Shown in pieces: positions 8,386 to 17,560 of a DNA stretch of 64,000 bases (position 1 is the first letter of the stretch; the number at the start of each line of letters is the position of its first letter). The notes beneath the pieces are model-generated. The model did no database searches. It saw only the letters and a program-made list of their open reading frames with translations, and was not told where the DNA came from. The DNA lies in the NCBI RefSeq assembly GCF_021530565.1, contig NZ_JAKGBI010000007.1, positions 124,001-188,000 on the forward strand, given 5' to 3'. This DNA is from Pseudoalteromonas sp. SMS1. GTDB lineage: Bacteria > Pseudomonadota > Gammaproteobacteria > Enterobacterales > Alteromonadaceae. The position numbers were made by a program, and so were the translations under genes.

Positions 8386-9574
8386 GCGTATTGGTGATTA
8401 CGTCACCCAAATCAAACTAAAAAATACGGATGACTCTATCTCTTCGCTTAAAGGGATAAACATCAATAAACACTTTATGCCTTCGGTTGCGAACATCAAT
8501 GGTACAGATCTAAGCAAGTACCGAGTTGTTAAGAAAAATCAATTTGCATTTAACCCAATGCACGTTGGCCGAGATGAAGTGTTGCCCATTTCGATGCTTG
8601 AAGATGATGAGCCAATTATTGTATCGCCTGCTTACGTGGTTTTTGAGGTAAAGGAAGAAGAAGAGCTTTTACCTGCATATCTGATGATGTGGTGCAGGCG
8701 TTCGGAGTTCGACCGAAACGCTTGGTTTATGACTGACAATAGTGTCCGTGGTGGTTTTAGTTGGGCTGATTTCTGCGATATGGAACTACCTGTTCCATCT
8801 ATCGAGAAACAGCGTGAAATCGTACGTGAATACAATGTGGTGAATGACCGTATTGCACTTAACGAACAACTAACTCAAAAGCTAGAAGATACAGCTCAAG
8901 CTATTTACAAACAGTGGTTTGTAGATTTTGAGTTCCCGATCTCAAAAGAATACGCACAATCCATCGGTAAGCCCGAACTTGAAGGGAAGTCATACAAATC
9001 CTTTGGTGGTGAGATGGAGTACTGTGAAGAGCTAAATGTTCAAATCCCAATTGGATGGGAGCCAATTGCTTTAGGCGAAGTGGCGGATATAAAAGCAGGT
9101 GGTGATAGACCTAGTATAGTATCAGACTTTATGACAGAGGAATGCAACGTACCTATCTACGCTAACAGTACAGAAAATGAAGGTTTGTACGGGTATACGA
9201 ACAAAGCCAAAGTTAAAGAAAATAGCATCACTGTATCAGCTAGGGGAGCGATCATCGGATATACGGTTCTTAGGTTGGAGCCATTCGTACCGATTGTTCG
9301 ATTAATAGTTGTAACTCCGAAGAAACAAGAACTATTGAATTACTTATTTGAGTCCATAAATCAGTTTCAGTTTGATAGCGCAGCCTCAGCACAGGGACAG
9401 TTAACTGCACCAGAGATGAAAGGACGGATCATCTTATCTCCATTACCTAATACTCTAGAAAAGTACCAAAAAACAACGTCTACTTTGATTAGCAATATGA
9501 GAAACATTAAAGAGCAAAGTAAAACATTGAGTAACTTGAAACTGGTCTTATTACAAAGAATGTCAAAGGCTTAA
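8369..9574 (+). CDS. hsdS: Type I restriction-modification specificity subunit
   Basis: Specificity subunit of about 401 residues that recognises the two halves of the target and holds HsdM and HsdR together. The first target-recognition domain spans about residues 1-150, ending with the usual ELPVPSIEKQREIV. A central conserved helix follows (LTQKLEDTAQAIYKQWFVDFEFP). The second target-recognition domain begins near IPIGWEPIALGEVADIKAGG and ends with a distal conserved helix (LKLVLLQRMSKA). The ATG at 8369 overlaps hsdM by 17 bases, normal for translational coupling; a TTG at 8354 is a weaker alternative. The first domain starts unusually near the N-terminus but looks complete. Target sequence cannot be predicted from this. 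Confidence 0.93.
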   Translation: MRSHYKRIGDYVTQIKLKNTDDSISSLKGININKHFMPSVANINGTDLSKYRVVKKNQFAFNPMHVGRDEVLPISMLEDDEPIIVSPAYVVFEVKEEEELLPAYLMMWCRRSEFDRNAWFMTDNSVRGGFSWADFCDMELPVPSIEKQREIVREYNVVNDRIALNEQLTQKLEDTAQAIYKQWFVDFEFPISKEYAQSIGKPELEGKSYKSFGGEMEYCEELNVQIPIGWEPIALGEVADIKAGGDRPSIVSDFMTEECNVPIYANSTENEGLYGYTNKAKVKENSITVSARGAIIGYTVLRLEPFVPIVRLIVVTPKKQELLNYLFESINQFQFDSAASAQGQLTAPEMKGRIILSPLPNTLEKYQKTTSTLISNMRNIKEQSKTLSNLKLVLLQRMSKA

Positions 9575-9577
9575 AAA

Positions 9578-12500
9578 ATGAAATTCACTGAGGAAAGGCT
9601 AGAACAAGCCATCATTGAACTGCTAGGGAAAGAAGGCTACCCACATACTCGTGGTGAAGCGATTGAGCGAGCACCTGAAGATGTGCTGATTAAGTCCGAT
9701 CTTCGTGAATTTCTAGCCAAACGTTACCAAGCAGAAGGTATTACAGCTAATGAGATAGAGCAAATCATCCATAGGCTTGAGTATCTTCCAGCTTCAGATC
9801 TCTACGACACCAACAAAGCCATAATGAAGTTTGTCTCTGATGGTTTTTTGTTAAAGCGTGAAGATGCAAGCCAAAAAGATTTATACATTCAGCTCATCGA
9901 CTTTGAAAGTGTTGTTCTAGCTCTTGAATCAGAGGCTAGTGACCACCTAAAAGTAGCTGAATCGAGTCTGAGTTACTTCCCAAGACAAGACGGTAATATC
10001 TATCGCATTGTTAACCAAATGGATATACAAGGCTATGAACTGCGTATCCCTGACGGGATTCTATACATCAATGGCTTACCTCTTGTGGTGTTTGAATTTA
10101 AGAGTGCCATTCGTGAAGAAGCGACTATCTATGATGCGTATAAGCAGCTAACCACTCGTTATGATCGAGATATCCCTGAACTATTCAAATACAACGCTCT
10201 GTGTGTAATTAGTGATGGTGTGAACAGCAAAATGGGGTCGTACTTTGCCCCATACGAGTTCTTTTACTCTTGGCGTAAAATTACGGGTGAAGAAAAGCTA
10301 AACAAAGACGGTATTGATTCACTGTTTACGATGATCAGTGGCTTGTTCAATAAGAAACGACTTACTGATGTGATACGTCACTTTATCTACTTGCCTGATA
10401 CCTCAAGCAAACAAGAAAAGATTGTTTGTCGTTATCCTCAGTATTACGCAGCAACAAAGCTTTTTGCCAATATCAAACAGCATATGAAGTGCTTTGATGA
10501 GCACGGAAAGTTGGTGAGCGGTGATGGTAAGGGTGGTACGTATTTCGGTGCGACTGGTTGTGGTAAAAGCTACACAATGTTGTTCTTATCTCGTCTACTG
10601 ATGAAAGATGTCGAATTGGGTAGCCCAACCATAATTCTCATCACTGACCGTACCGATCTGGATGATCAGCTTTCAGGTCAATTCACTAATGCAAAAGGTT
10701 ATGTGGGTGATCAAAACATCATTAGTGTAGAGAGTCGTGCTGAACTTCGTGAACACCTGAAGGGGCGTAAAAGTGGTGGTGTATTCCTGACTACCATCCA
10801 TAAATTTACTGAAGATTTGGAGCTGTTGACGGAGCGAACCAATGTCATTTGTATCTCGGATGAAGCGCACCGCAGCCAAACCAATTTAGAACAGAAAATT
10901 ACCGTTACTGAAGACGGAGTGAAAAAGACTTACGGCTTTGCTAAGTATCTTCACGATTCTTTACCAAACGCTACTTATGTCGGCTTTACTGGCACACCAA
11001 TTGACGCAACGCTGGATGTATTTGGTGCGGTTGTCGATAGCTACACAATGACAGAATCGGTTTACGATGAAATTACTGTTCGTATTGTGTATGAAGGTCG
11101 AGCTGCAAAAGTGCTACTTGATGGTCGCCAGCTTGATGAAGTCGAAAAATACTATAAAGAGTGTGAAGACGCTGGAACAAACGAATATCAAATAGATAAA
11201 AGCAAAATGGCTATGGCGAGTATGTCTACCATACTAGGCGACCCAGATCGCATCAAAGCCATAGCGAAAGACTTTGTTGAGCATTATGAGAATCGTGTTG
11301 AAGAAGGCACGACTCAAAAAGGCAAAGCAATGTTTGTTTGTAGCAGTCGTGAAATCGCCTATCAATTCTATAAAGAACTGCTTGAGCTTCGCCCTGAGTG
11401 GGATGAAGTAAAAGTCTGTGAAGACGGTGCAACTCTATCAGAAAGTGATAAGAAGAAAGTGAAGCCGATGGAACGAGTCAAGATGATTATGACTCGTAAC
11501 AAAGACGATGATAAAGCTCTGTGGAACAAACTCGGCAATAAAGAGTACCGTAAAGAGCTGGATCGTCAGTTTAAAAATGGTAAATCGAACTTCAAAATCG
11601 CTATTGTGGTCGATATGTGGTTAACGGGCTTTGATGTGCCGTTCCTCGATACCATCTACATTGATAAGCCTTTGCAAAAGCATAATCTGATCCAAACCAT
11701 TTCGAGAGTAAACCGTAAATTTGAAGGTAAAGAGAATGGTCTGGTAGTTGATTACATCGGCATAAAAAAACAGATGAACCTTGCACTTTCCCAATACACA
11801 GCAGGACAAGATCAGAACTTAGAAGACATTAAACAGTCGGTTATTATCGTTAAGGATCACTTGAGTCTGTTGGATGGGCTGTTCCATAAGTTCGACTCTA
11901 AACCCTACTTCAATGGTACGCCACTAGAGCAGTTACATTGCTTAAATGCTTCGGCTGATTTTGCACTAAGAACCAAGAAGTTTGAAAAGACGTTTATGGA
12001 TCTGACCAAACGCCTTAAATCAGCTTATGACATTTGTGTGGGTAGCAGTGAGGTGACCAAAGAGCATAAGGACAAGATTCACTATTATCTAGCGGTTCGA
12101 ACCATCGTATTTAAGATCACTACGGGTGGTGCGCCAGATGTTGACCAAATGAACCGTAAGGTGCGTGATTTGGTCAAAGACGCACTAATCAGTGATGGTG
12201 TTGAAGAGATCTTTAAACTGGGTGAAAAAGACGGTGGCGAGATTGATATTTTTGATGATGATTATCTTGCTAAGTTGGAGATGGTGAAACAGCCAAACAC
12301 CAAACTTCAACTACTTCAGCAAATGCTTGCCAAAGCGATTGGCGAGTTTAAAAAGACCAATAAAGTGAAAGGTGTCGATTTCACTAAGAAAATGAATATG
12401 TTGGTCGAAAAGTACAATGAGCGTGATGAAAAGGATGTACTTCGTTCGGAAGTCATTAATGACTTTTCTGATGAAATTATCAACCTTTACAATGAACTAC

Positions 12501-12820
12501 GTGCTGAGATGGCCTCGTTTGGTGAAATGGGGATAGATTTTGAAGAAAAAGCGTTTTACGACATTCTCATTTCACTGGCTCACAAGTATGACTTTACCTA
12601 TCCCGAAGAGAAGCTGCTTGACCTATCTAAAGAGGTGAAGAAGGTCATTGATGATAAAGCGAAATACACCGATTGGAACAAGCGAGACGATATCAAAGCT
12701 GAATTGCACTTTGACCTGATCATTTTGCTCGATGAGTGGGGCTACCCACCGATTGATCGTGATGAAGTGTATAAAGAGATTTTTGAGCAGGCTGAGAACT
12801 TTAAGCGCAATGCGGCATAG
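9578..12820 (+). CDS. hsdR: Type I restriction endonuclease, translocase/nuclease subunit
   Basis: 1080-residue restriction subunit with a PD-(D/E)XK nuclease followed by a superfamily 2 DNA translocase. The nuclease core is PLVVFEFKS (ExK) with the downstream QLTTRY motif, near residues 168-190. The translocase has Walker A GATGCGKS near residue 322, DEAH box SDEAHRSQ near 427, and GFTGTP near 468. Helicase motif VI lies in LIQTISRVNRKF. A C-terminal helical region binds the HsdM/HsdS core. It starts 3 bases after hsdS and is intact, so the system should cleave unmodified DNA. The following mrr gene begins 10 bases after its stop. Confidence 0.96.
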   Translation: MKFTEERLEQAIIELLGKEGYPHTRGEAIERAPEDVLIKSDLREFLAKRYQAEGITANEIEQIIHRLEYLPASDLYDTNKAIMKFVSDGFLLKREDASQKDLYIQLIDFESVVLALESEASDHLKVAESSLSYFPRQDGNIYRIVNQMDIQGYELRIPDGILYINGLPLVVFEFKSAIREEATIYDAYKQLTTRYDRDIPELFKYNALCVISDGVNSKMGSYFAPYEFFYSWRKITGEEKLNKDGIDSLFTMISGLFNKKRLTDVIRHFIYLPDTSSKQEKIVCRYPQYYAATKLFANIKQHMKCFDEHGKLVSGDGKGGTYFGATGCGKSYTMLFLSRLLMKDVELGSPTIILITDRTDLDDQLSGQFTNAKGYVGDQNIISVESRAELREHLKGRKSGGVFLTTIHKFTEDLELLTERTNVICISDEAHRSQTNLEQKITVTEDGVKKTYGFAKYLHDSLPNATYVGFTGTPIDATLDVFGAVVDSYTMTESVYDEITVRIVYEGRAAKVLLDGRQLDEVEKYYKECEDAGTNEYQIDKSKMAMASMSTILGDPDRIKAIAKDFVEHYENRVEEGTTQKGKAMFVCSSREIAYQFYKELLELRPEWDEVKVCEDGATLSESDKKKVKPMERVKMIMTRNKDDDKALWNKLGNKEYRKELDRQFKNGKSNFKIAIVVDMWLTGFDVPFLDTIYIDKPLQKHNLIQTISRVNRKFEGKENGLVVDYIGIKKQMNLALSQYTAGQDQNLEDIKQSVIIVKDHLSLLDGLFHKFDSKPYFNGTPLEQLHCLNASADFALRTKKFEKTFMDLTKRLKSAYDICVGSSEVTKEHKDKIHYYLAVRTIVFKITTGGAPDVDQMNRKVRDLVKDALISDGVEEIFKLGEKDGGEIDIFDDDYLAKLEMVKQPNTKLQLLQQMLAKAIGEFKKTNKVKGVDFTKKMNMLVEKYNERDEKDVLRSEVINDFSDEIINLYNELRAEMASFGEMGIDFEEKAFYDILISLAHKYDFTYPEEKLLDLSKEVKKVIDDKAKYTDWNKRDDIKAELHFDLIILLDEWGYPPIDRDEVYKEIFEQAENFKRNAA

Positions 12821-12830
12821 GTAAAGAATT

Positions 12831-13739
12831 ATGACAATCCCTAAGCACAATGAGATTCGATTTGTAGTTTTAACTCACTTACTTGATGGTGAAGTAAAGA
12901 AACTCAAAGAACTGGTTAAACCGTTAGCGCAACATTTCCAACTCTCTGATGAAGAGATTGAGCAAATGTATGATTCTGGTAATGGACCCGTTTTTTTAGA
13001 TCGGATCTCGTGGGCGATGAGCTTTTTAAATTTAGCAGGGTATATAGATAAGCCTAAGCGTGGTGTGTATCAAATCAATGATGCTGGTCGATTGGTATTG
13101 CAACGAGAAGACGCTCAAACATACCTCTATAAAGCTCATACAAAGAGAAAATCAAAGCCTTTAACGGTAGATGAATCGGCTGATATTGAAGCGGAAGATA
13201 AAACGCCACTTCAGCTCTTTTCTGAATCATTCGATGAAATTAAAAAATCCATCTACGATGAGATTTTAGAGACGGTTCTGAGAAAATCACCACGAGAGTT
13301 TGAACACCTTGTCGTGTCTCTGCTTGAGAGAATGGGCTATGGTGGACAAGTTAAAAACGCTGGTGAAGTGACTCAAGCCTCTAATGATGGTGGAATAGAC
13401 GGGATTATCAAAGAAGATTTACTGGGGTTAGGGCGAATCCACATCCAAGCAAAACGTTATGATATTGGTAATACGGTTGGTCGAGACGAGATTCAGAAGT
13501 TTGTTGGTGCGTTAGCTGTCGCTCAATCGAACAAAGGGATTTTCATTACCACTTCATCTTATACGAAAGGTGCTCAAGAATACGCTAATAATTTGAATGG
13601 CACTACCGCACTGGTTTTGATCGATGGTCAGCAACTCGCTCAATACATTTATGATTTTAACTTGGGAATGCAAGTTGAAAAGGTCATTGAAATTAAAAAG
13701 TTAGACAGTGAATTTTGGGACTTAATGCAAGACGCATAA
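12831..13739 (+). CDS. mrr: Mrr-type restriction endonuclease
   Basis: 302-residue protein of the Mrr family, modification-dependent (type IV) DNA endonucleases. The N-terminal winged-helix Mrr_N region covers about residues 1-95. The C-terminal PD-(D/E)XK nuclease includes FEHLVVSLLERMGYGG, the acidic NDGGIDGII and the QAKRY lysine motif (about residues 160-215). All core residues are present. It lies 10 bases after hsdR on the same strand, so it is probably part of the hsd transcript. It would attack methylated foreign DNA while HsdR attacks unmethylated DNA, and must tolerate the HsdM mark; this division of labour is inference. Confidence 0.9.
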   Translation: MTIPKHNEIRFVVLTHLLDGEVKKLKELVKPLAQHFQLSDEEIEQMYDSGNGPVFLDRISWAMSFLNLAGYIDKPKRGVYQINDAGRLVLQREDAQTYLYKAHTKRKSKPLTVDESADIEAEDKTPLQLFSESFDEIKKSIYDEILETVLRKSPREFEHLVVSLLERMGYGGQVKNAGEVTQASNDGGIDGIIKEDLLGLGRIHIQAKRYDIGNTVGRDEIQKFVGALAVAQSNKGIFITTSSYTKGAQEYANNLNGTTALVLIDGQQLAQYIYDFNLGMQVEKVIEIKKLDSEFWDLMQDA

Positions 13740-14279
13740 CTCAATAATTTTCACTCAGAGGCAGAAAAATCTCTGATTTTTCATTTCTGTGAATCTCTGA
13801 TTCATCAGCCTTATGCTCATATAGCGATAGTGGCTCTTTAAATGGCGTTTTTAGCCTGATTTAGCATTGTTGTAGCTAATGGATGGGCTAATCCTAAAAG
13901 TTAGCTCAAAACACCTTTCTATGCACTTTTGTTATATTAAAGAAAGATTTTATTATCACTCCATTATTGAATTACCTCAGATTTAAGGGGGTGAACAATT
14001 AGGGGGGAACAATAGAGCGTATTGGTGTGTGTAATAATTCTTGGTGTGTACAACTAGGGAGGTGTGTGTAATAAGGCTTTTACTCTTGCAATTTGTTTTT
14101 TTTGAGGTTTACTGACTGAAGAACGAAAAAAAAGAACTCGGCAAAAGTTCTTTAGTTTCGGAAAATCTCGATGCAGCGAGATATAATCATTGTTAGCATA
14201 TTTTTACTTTTTATCAATAGCTTAACCATAAATTATATTTTTTCTCACGAGATAGCATAATCAACCAAGGAGAAAAAAT
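13740..14279. other. 540-base non-coding region with terminator-like hairpin and candidate origin
   Basis: No gene. At 13764-13782 GAAAAATC and GATTTTTC form a hairpin directly after the mrr stop and could end the hsd-mrr transcript. An iteron-like repeat cluster occupies 13990-14074 and is listed separately. The rest (14090-14260) is strongly AT-rich, as expected near a replication origin. It ends with AAGGAG seven bases before the rep start. Confidence 0.6.
13990..14074 (+). repeat. Iteron-like direct repeats upstream of the Rep-like gene
   Basis: GGTGTGTGTAATAA occurs at 14024-14037 and 14061-14074, with a variant GGTGTGTACAA at 14043-14053, so the starts are 19 and 18 bases apart. Two related units, GGTGAACAATTA (13990) and GGGGAACAATAG (14004), precede them. 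All are in the same direction, and an AT-rich tract and a Rep-like gene follow. This is the layout of an iteron-controlled plasmid origin. Confidence 0.55.
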
Positions 14280-14990
14280 ATGCTATCAAACAACCTTTTT
14301 TTAAGATTACCTCGTGATTGTGTGGTCAACAACTCTGACGCTCAATCCGCACTTTACCCAGAAAATTTAACCCCACTTCAAATGAAATTGGTGTTGTCCT
14401 TTCTTGCTCAAGCTGGAATGAAAGACGATATCGTTAATCACGTTGAAATCTTCCTTAAAGATTTTAAATCAGAAGAGTCTCTATTTGGTTGGGTGAAGCT
14501 TTCAAAGAGTAAAATCGAGCAAGCTGTTATAAATATTCAGCATCCCTTTATTGCCAAAATTTCCTGTGATGATGATCGTATCAACGTCACTTTTAGTCGC
14601 CAGTTCCTAAACCTCCAAGCAAAAGAAATGCTAGATCCAAAAGCGGTAAATGTGGGGCTAAGTGCGCTTATGCCATACAAGCAAGTCTCATCTATCAAAC
14701 TGCATATTCAAACGCTGGCGTATTACCCATATAGAGCTAATTTTTACTTCTTAGTCGATTTTCTGGGCGTGTCTACTAATCAAGATCGAAAAGAGCAGAT
14801 CCGTTCCATCAAGAATAAAATCCGTACAGTCGGTATCGTTAAAGATTTTGATTATCAGCATCCACCTCAAATTTCTGCGCCTCGTAAAGAAGGGGATTAC
14901 GACTTTTCGATCTATCGCCTGAAAGATGGTCAATTTCAAAGCGAAAAGATGGATAAGAGAAAACCGGGTAAAAGAAAGAAAAGTGATTAG
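14280..14990 (+). CDS. Probable Rep_3-like replication initiator
   Basis: A 236-residue protein that looks like a plasmid initiator of the Rep_3/RepB winged-helix type. LTPLQMKLVLSFLAQ near residue 32 matches the family's opening helix. The middle holds ALMPYKQVSSIKLHIQTLAYYPYRANFYFLVDF, similar to the helix that follows the first winged domain. The second half (LGVSTNQDRKEQIRSIKNKIR) resembles a DNA-contact helix. The tail is very basic (KMDKRKPGKRKKSD). AAGGAG sits seven bases before ATG 14280, and iteron-like repeats and an AT-rich tract lie upstream. Family assignment is moderate, based on pattern and context. The gene suggests the excised circle can replicate. Confidence 0.62.
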   Translation: MLSNNLFLRLPRDCVVNNSDAQSALYPENLTPLQMKLVLSFLAQAGMKDDIVNHVEIFLKDFKSEESLFGWVKLSKSKIEQAVINIQHPFIAKISCDDDRINVTFSRQFLNLQAKEMLDPKAVNVGLSALMPYKQVSSIKLHIQTLAYYPYRANFYFLVDFLGVSTNQDRKEQIRSIKNKIRTVGIVKDFDYQHPPQISAPRKEGDYDFSIYRLKDGQFQSEKMDKRKPGKRKKSD

Positions 14991-15037
14991 CCTAACTATC
15001 TAATTTACATAATTTTCAACTTCAATTATGATGGTTC

Positions 15038-15268
15038 TGTTACCACTTTGGTAATTCTCCAGCCTACTGAACCAAAGTAGCTTATTACATTGTGTGATGA
15101 GGCTGCCTGTGGCAAACACAGGTACTCAGTGGAGATTTTGCCGATGAGACCGAAAATTGTTGATGTACGTCAGTACACTCGATTCCGTCTAGGTAAGCTT
15201 GAGGTCGTGTGTAAGCACCGCCGTTCGCTTCCTAGACGCTAAGTTGAATGAATACCTCAGTGGTAACA
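15038..15268. other. Hairpin-rich non-coding segment bounded by a 10-bp inverted repeat
   Basis: TGTTACCACT (15038-15047) and AGTGGTAACA (15259-15268) enclose 211 bases with no ORF. Inside are stems at 15064-15080 (CTACT/AGTAG), 15106-15122 (CCTGTG/CACAGG, loop GCAAA), 15164-15177 (TGTAC/GTACA) and 15186-15238 (CGTCTAGG-T-AAGC with GCTT-CCTAGACG, 12 pairs and one bulge). A local hairpin TTACCA-CTT-TGGTAA (15040-15054) competes with the outer repeat. The right arm ends 2 bases from the stop codon of the RloC-like gene. Such density of nested stems suggests a structured RNA or a single-strand DNA signal. Strand and function are unknown. Confidence 0.5.
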
Positions 15269-15270
15269 AT

Positions 15271-17475
15271 TTATGATTCCATCATACAAATGTAATGCTC
15301 TTCATCTTGACTTTCCTTAAAAATTGCTCTGAACCTTTCTAGATATGCTGTATGGTCAACATCAACCATAAAACCTATGTTTGTTGGATCTGCGTGTGAG
15401 CCTCGGTTAATGTAGCGATAAAATGATTTGTAACCTTGCTCTGGTTCATTTTCTATTAGTTTATTCAATATATCAGCTAATTTGTCCTTTTTATGAACAA
15501 AACCGAAATAGTATTCAATAATATTTCTCATCACGTTAGGTAATACGACTGGGTGTGCATTACCCTCAATAACATCTTTTACGGTCTGCCATAACGACTG
15601 ATAATCATTTTTTAGTTCACCTTTATCCATTGGTTTTGCGTTGGTGTACTGTTTCTTGTTTAGGCGATACAAAGAGTATTTGTCATTAAATTTATCCTTC
15701 CCTTGTGGTGCTAATTTCAATAGCTCTTGGTAGAAGAACAAGCTGTGGGTTAAGACAATGACCTTTTTGAATCTATTCCCTTTTATGATTTTAGTGTGGA
15801 TCATAGACGCAATGTCATAGATGTAGTTTTGGGAAAGGCTTGAAATAGGATCATCAATGACGATTAGCTTTTCGTTGTCAGTTAGATCTGAATCCGTGCT
15901 CATACTTCCGTTACATTTCTCTATGAAGTACAAGAACGTGATCAATGTTTTCTCTCCCTCACTGAGGGATTTAAAAACAGCTTCTCCGTCTTTGGGTTCT
16001 TCCCCACGACTTAAGATAAAGTAGTTTTTTTGTTCTGGGTTGTTTGAGGCGACAATTTCAAAGCTGGTAAGCCCAAGGCTTTTTAAGTTTATGTTTATTC
16101 TAGATATTGTTTCATCAATATTAGATGTCTTAGATCGTAGGTAGCCAATTCTAGCGGCGACTTTTTTACCGATTCTCTCTACTCGACTTAATTGTTCTTT
16201 GAATTGCGCTATTTCTTTGTCTTTTTTATCTATTTGATTTTTTTCAAGAGAGAAAAGGTTTCCAGTGTGGTAACGGATAGAGTCCCACATTCTGAACTGA
16301 ATATCGTTTTTATTTTCATTAAACTTTTTTGCTCTAGCTATAATAGATTGAACTGCTTGATTGATATCTTTAGCTACTTCCTCAATCGGTTTAAGCTTCT
16401 CTGAACAGTCAAGCAGCTCAATAGCTGAACTCGGTTTGTCTACTTTGGATTGAATGAGAGCCACGTTGTCTTGGTAAGCTCGTTCGATTAGTTCAAATGC
16501 TGGCTCTACGTTATGTATGTTTGAGTCGAATATGGAACAGCCGATAAAAGCAGCTTTGATAGAGTCGATGTAGCTAGCAACAGCACCTGTATAAGAGATT
16601 AAAACTGCTTCAACTCTTTGTACGTTGGATTCATAGGTTTTATCGAATAATGAGGCTAGCTCTGAACGAAATGTATCGTCAATCGTTTCTTGTTGGCAGA
16701 ATGGACATTTTTTTTGGGAGTCTTTCAGATAGTTATCTTTACCATTTTTAACCCAGTTTTGATTGTTTAATTCTGATATAAACTCCGTGAGTTGGCTGCT
16801 AGAAGAGCCAACTATAGGCTCAGAAAGTAGAGCTACTTGCTCATCAGTGATCTTAGGTGGAGATGGGAGAATAACTAAATTTGGTTGGGTTTTATCATTT
16901 TGAGTTAATGATTGATATTCTGAATCTAAGCTGTCAATGGAGTCGCTCGCATTCCCTTTCTGCTTTTTGACTTGATCATAAAAACTAACCTTTCTTTTAA
17001 ACCCACTAAGGAAAGCGTTGAGCGAAGTTTTCTCAATAGCGTGTTTTTGTTTGAATACCTCGTCAATAGTTGAGTCAACAATATCTTTTTTAGCCTGTTC
17101 TGCGTCAGAAATTTTATTCTTAATATCACGATAGGCATCAGCAAGTTGCTCTCGGAGTCGTGTTTTTTCAGTAATCCTAACTTCAAGTGTGGCGTTGTCT
17201 TCACTCAGAGTGAAGACTCCTTCCTGCATTGAGCTATGTACAAAGTTATCATCCACAAACGCTTGATTGTACACAATAGCTGTATAGTCCCCCTCAATGT
17301 TCAGGGTAGAACTTGCAAAACGCTGTTGCTCAGGGGCGTATAAGAAGTTAGATATTGTAGATTTCCCCGAACCGTTCAAGCCAAAAATCAACGTGTTTTG
17401 CTTTGATACATCAAGTTTTTCGGGAGTGGTAGGGTGGTAACTAGCTACTCCCATTATTGAAATTGATTCTGCCAC
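15271..17475 (-). CDS. RloC/PrrC-like anticodon nuclease ATPase
   Basis: 734-residue AAA_13-family protein. ABC-type ATPase motifs are Walker A GLNGSGKST (about 32-40), signature LSEGEK (near 505) and Walker B LIVIDDPISS (near 537). Between them are long coiled coils with a CPFC pair near residue 257, like the zinc hook of RloC. The C-terminal part carries LPNVMRNIIEYY (R then E four residues on, near 649) and RYINRGSHAD (near 695), matching the Arg/Glu/His set and Rx6H pattern of PrrC/RloC anticodon nucleases. These enzymes cleave tRNA in the anticodon loop when triggered by phage or DNA damage. Start is GTG 17475 after AGGA. It stands alone between the structured segment and the mob genes. 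Catalytic identity is inferred from motifs. Confidence 0.78.
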   Translation of the reverse strand: MAESISIMGVASYHPTTPEKLDVSKQNTLIFGLNGSGKSTISNFLYAPEQQRFASSTLNIEGDYTAIVYNQAFVDDNFVHSSMQEGVFTLSEDNATLEVRITEKTRLREQLADAYRDIKNKISDAEQAKKDIVDSTIDEVFKQKHAIEKTSLNAFLSGFKRKVSFYDQVKKQKGNASDSIDSLDSEYQSLTQNDKTQPNLVILPSPPKITDEQVALLSEPIVGSSSSQLTEFISELNNQNWVKNGKDNYLKDSQKKCPFCQQETIDDTFRSELASLFDKTYESNVQRVEAVLISYTGAVASYIDSIKAAFIGCSIFDSNIHNVEPAFELIERAYQDNVALIQSKVDKPSSAIELLDCSEKLKPIEEVAKDINQAVQSIIARAKKFNENKNDIQFRMWDSIRYHTGNLFSLEKNQIDKKDKEIAQFKEQLSRVERIGKKVAARIGYLRSKTSNIDETISRININLKSLGLTSFEIVASNNPEQKNYFILSRGEEPKDGEAVFKSLSEGEKTLITFLYFIEKCNGSMSTDSDLTDNEKLIVIDDPISSLSQNYIYDIASMIHTKIIKGNRFKKVIVLTHSLFFYQELLKLAPQGKDKFNDKYSLYRLNKKQYTNAKPMDKGELKNDYQSLWQTVKDVIEGNAHPVVLPNVMRNIIEYYFGFVHKKDKLADILNKLIENEPEQGYKSFYRYINRGSHADPTNIGFMVDVDHTAYLERFRAIFKESQDEEHYICMMES

Positions 17476-17560
17476 AATTACATTTCCTGCATATCTAGAT
17501 ATAAAACCATATTAATATACTGGGCTTTGTTAGTCTCTGATTTTGATAAACAAATCAGCT

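Noticed and set aside
13740..14279. CRISPR array in the repeat-bearing region
   Set aside because: Repeats are short, overlap in spacing and lack unique spacers; no cas genes are present.
15140..15165. Hammerhead-ribozyme-like core (GATGAG followed by CGAAA) in the hairpin-rich segment
   Set aside because: There is no room for stem II between the two parts and no matching third stem or cleavage triplet, so the resemblance is chance.
15038..15268. Retron
   Set aside because: No reverse transcriptase is encoded on either strand nearby, so it is reported only as a structured segment.
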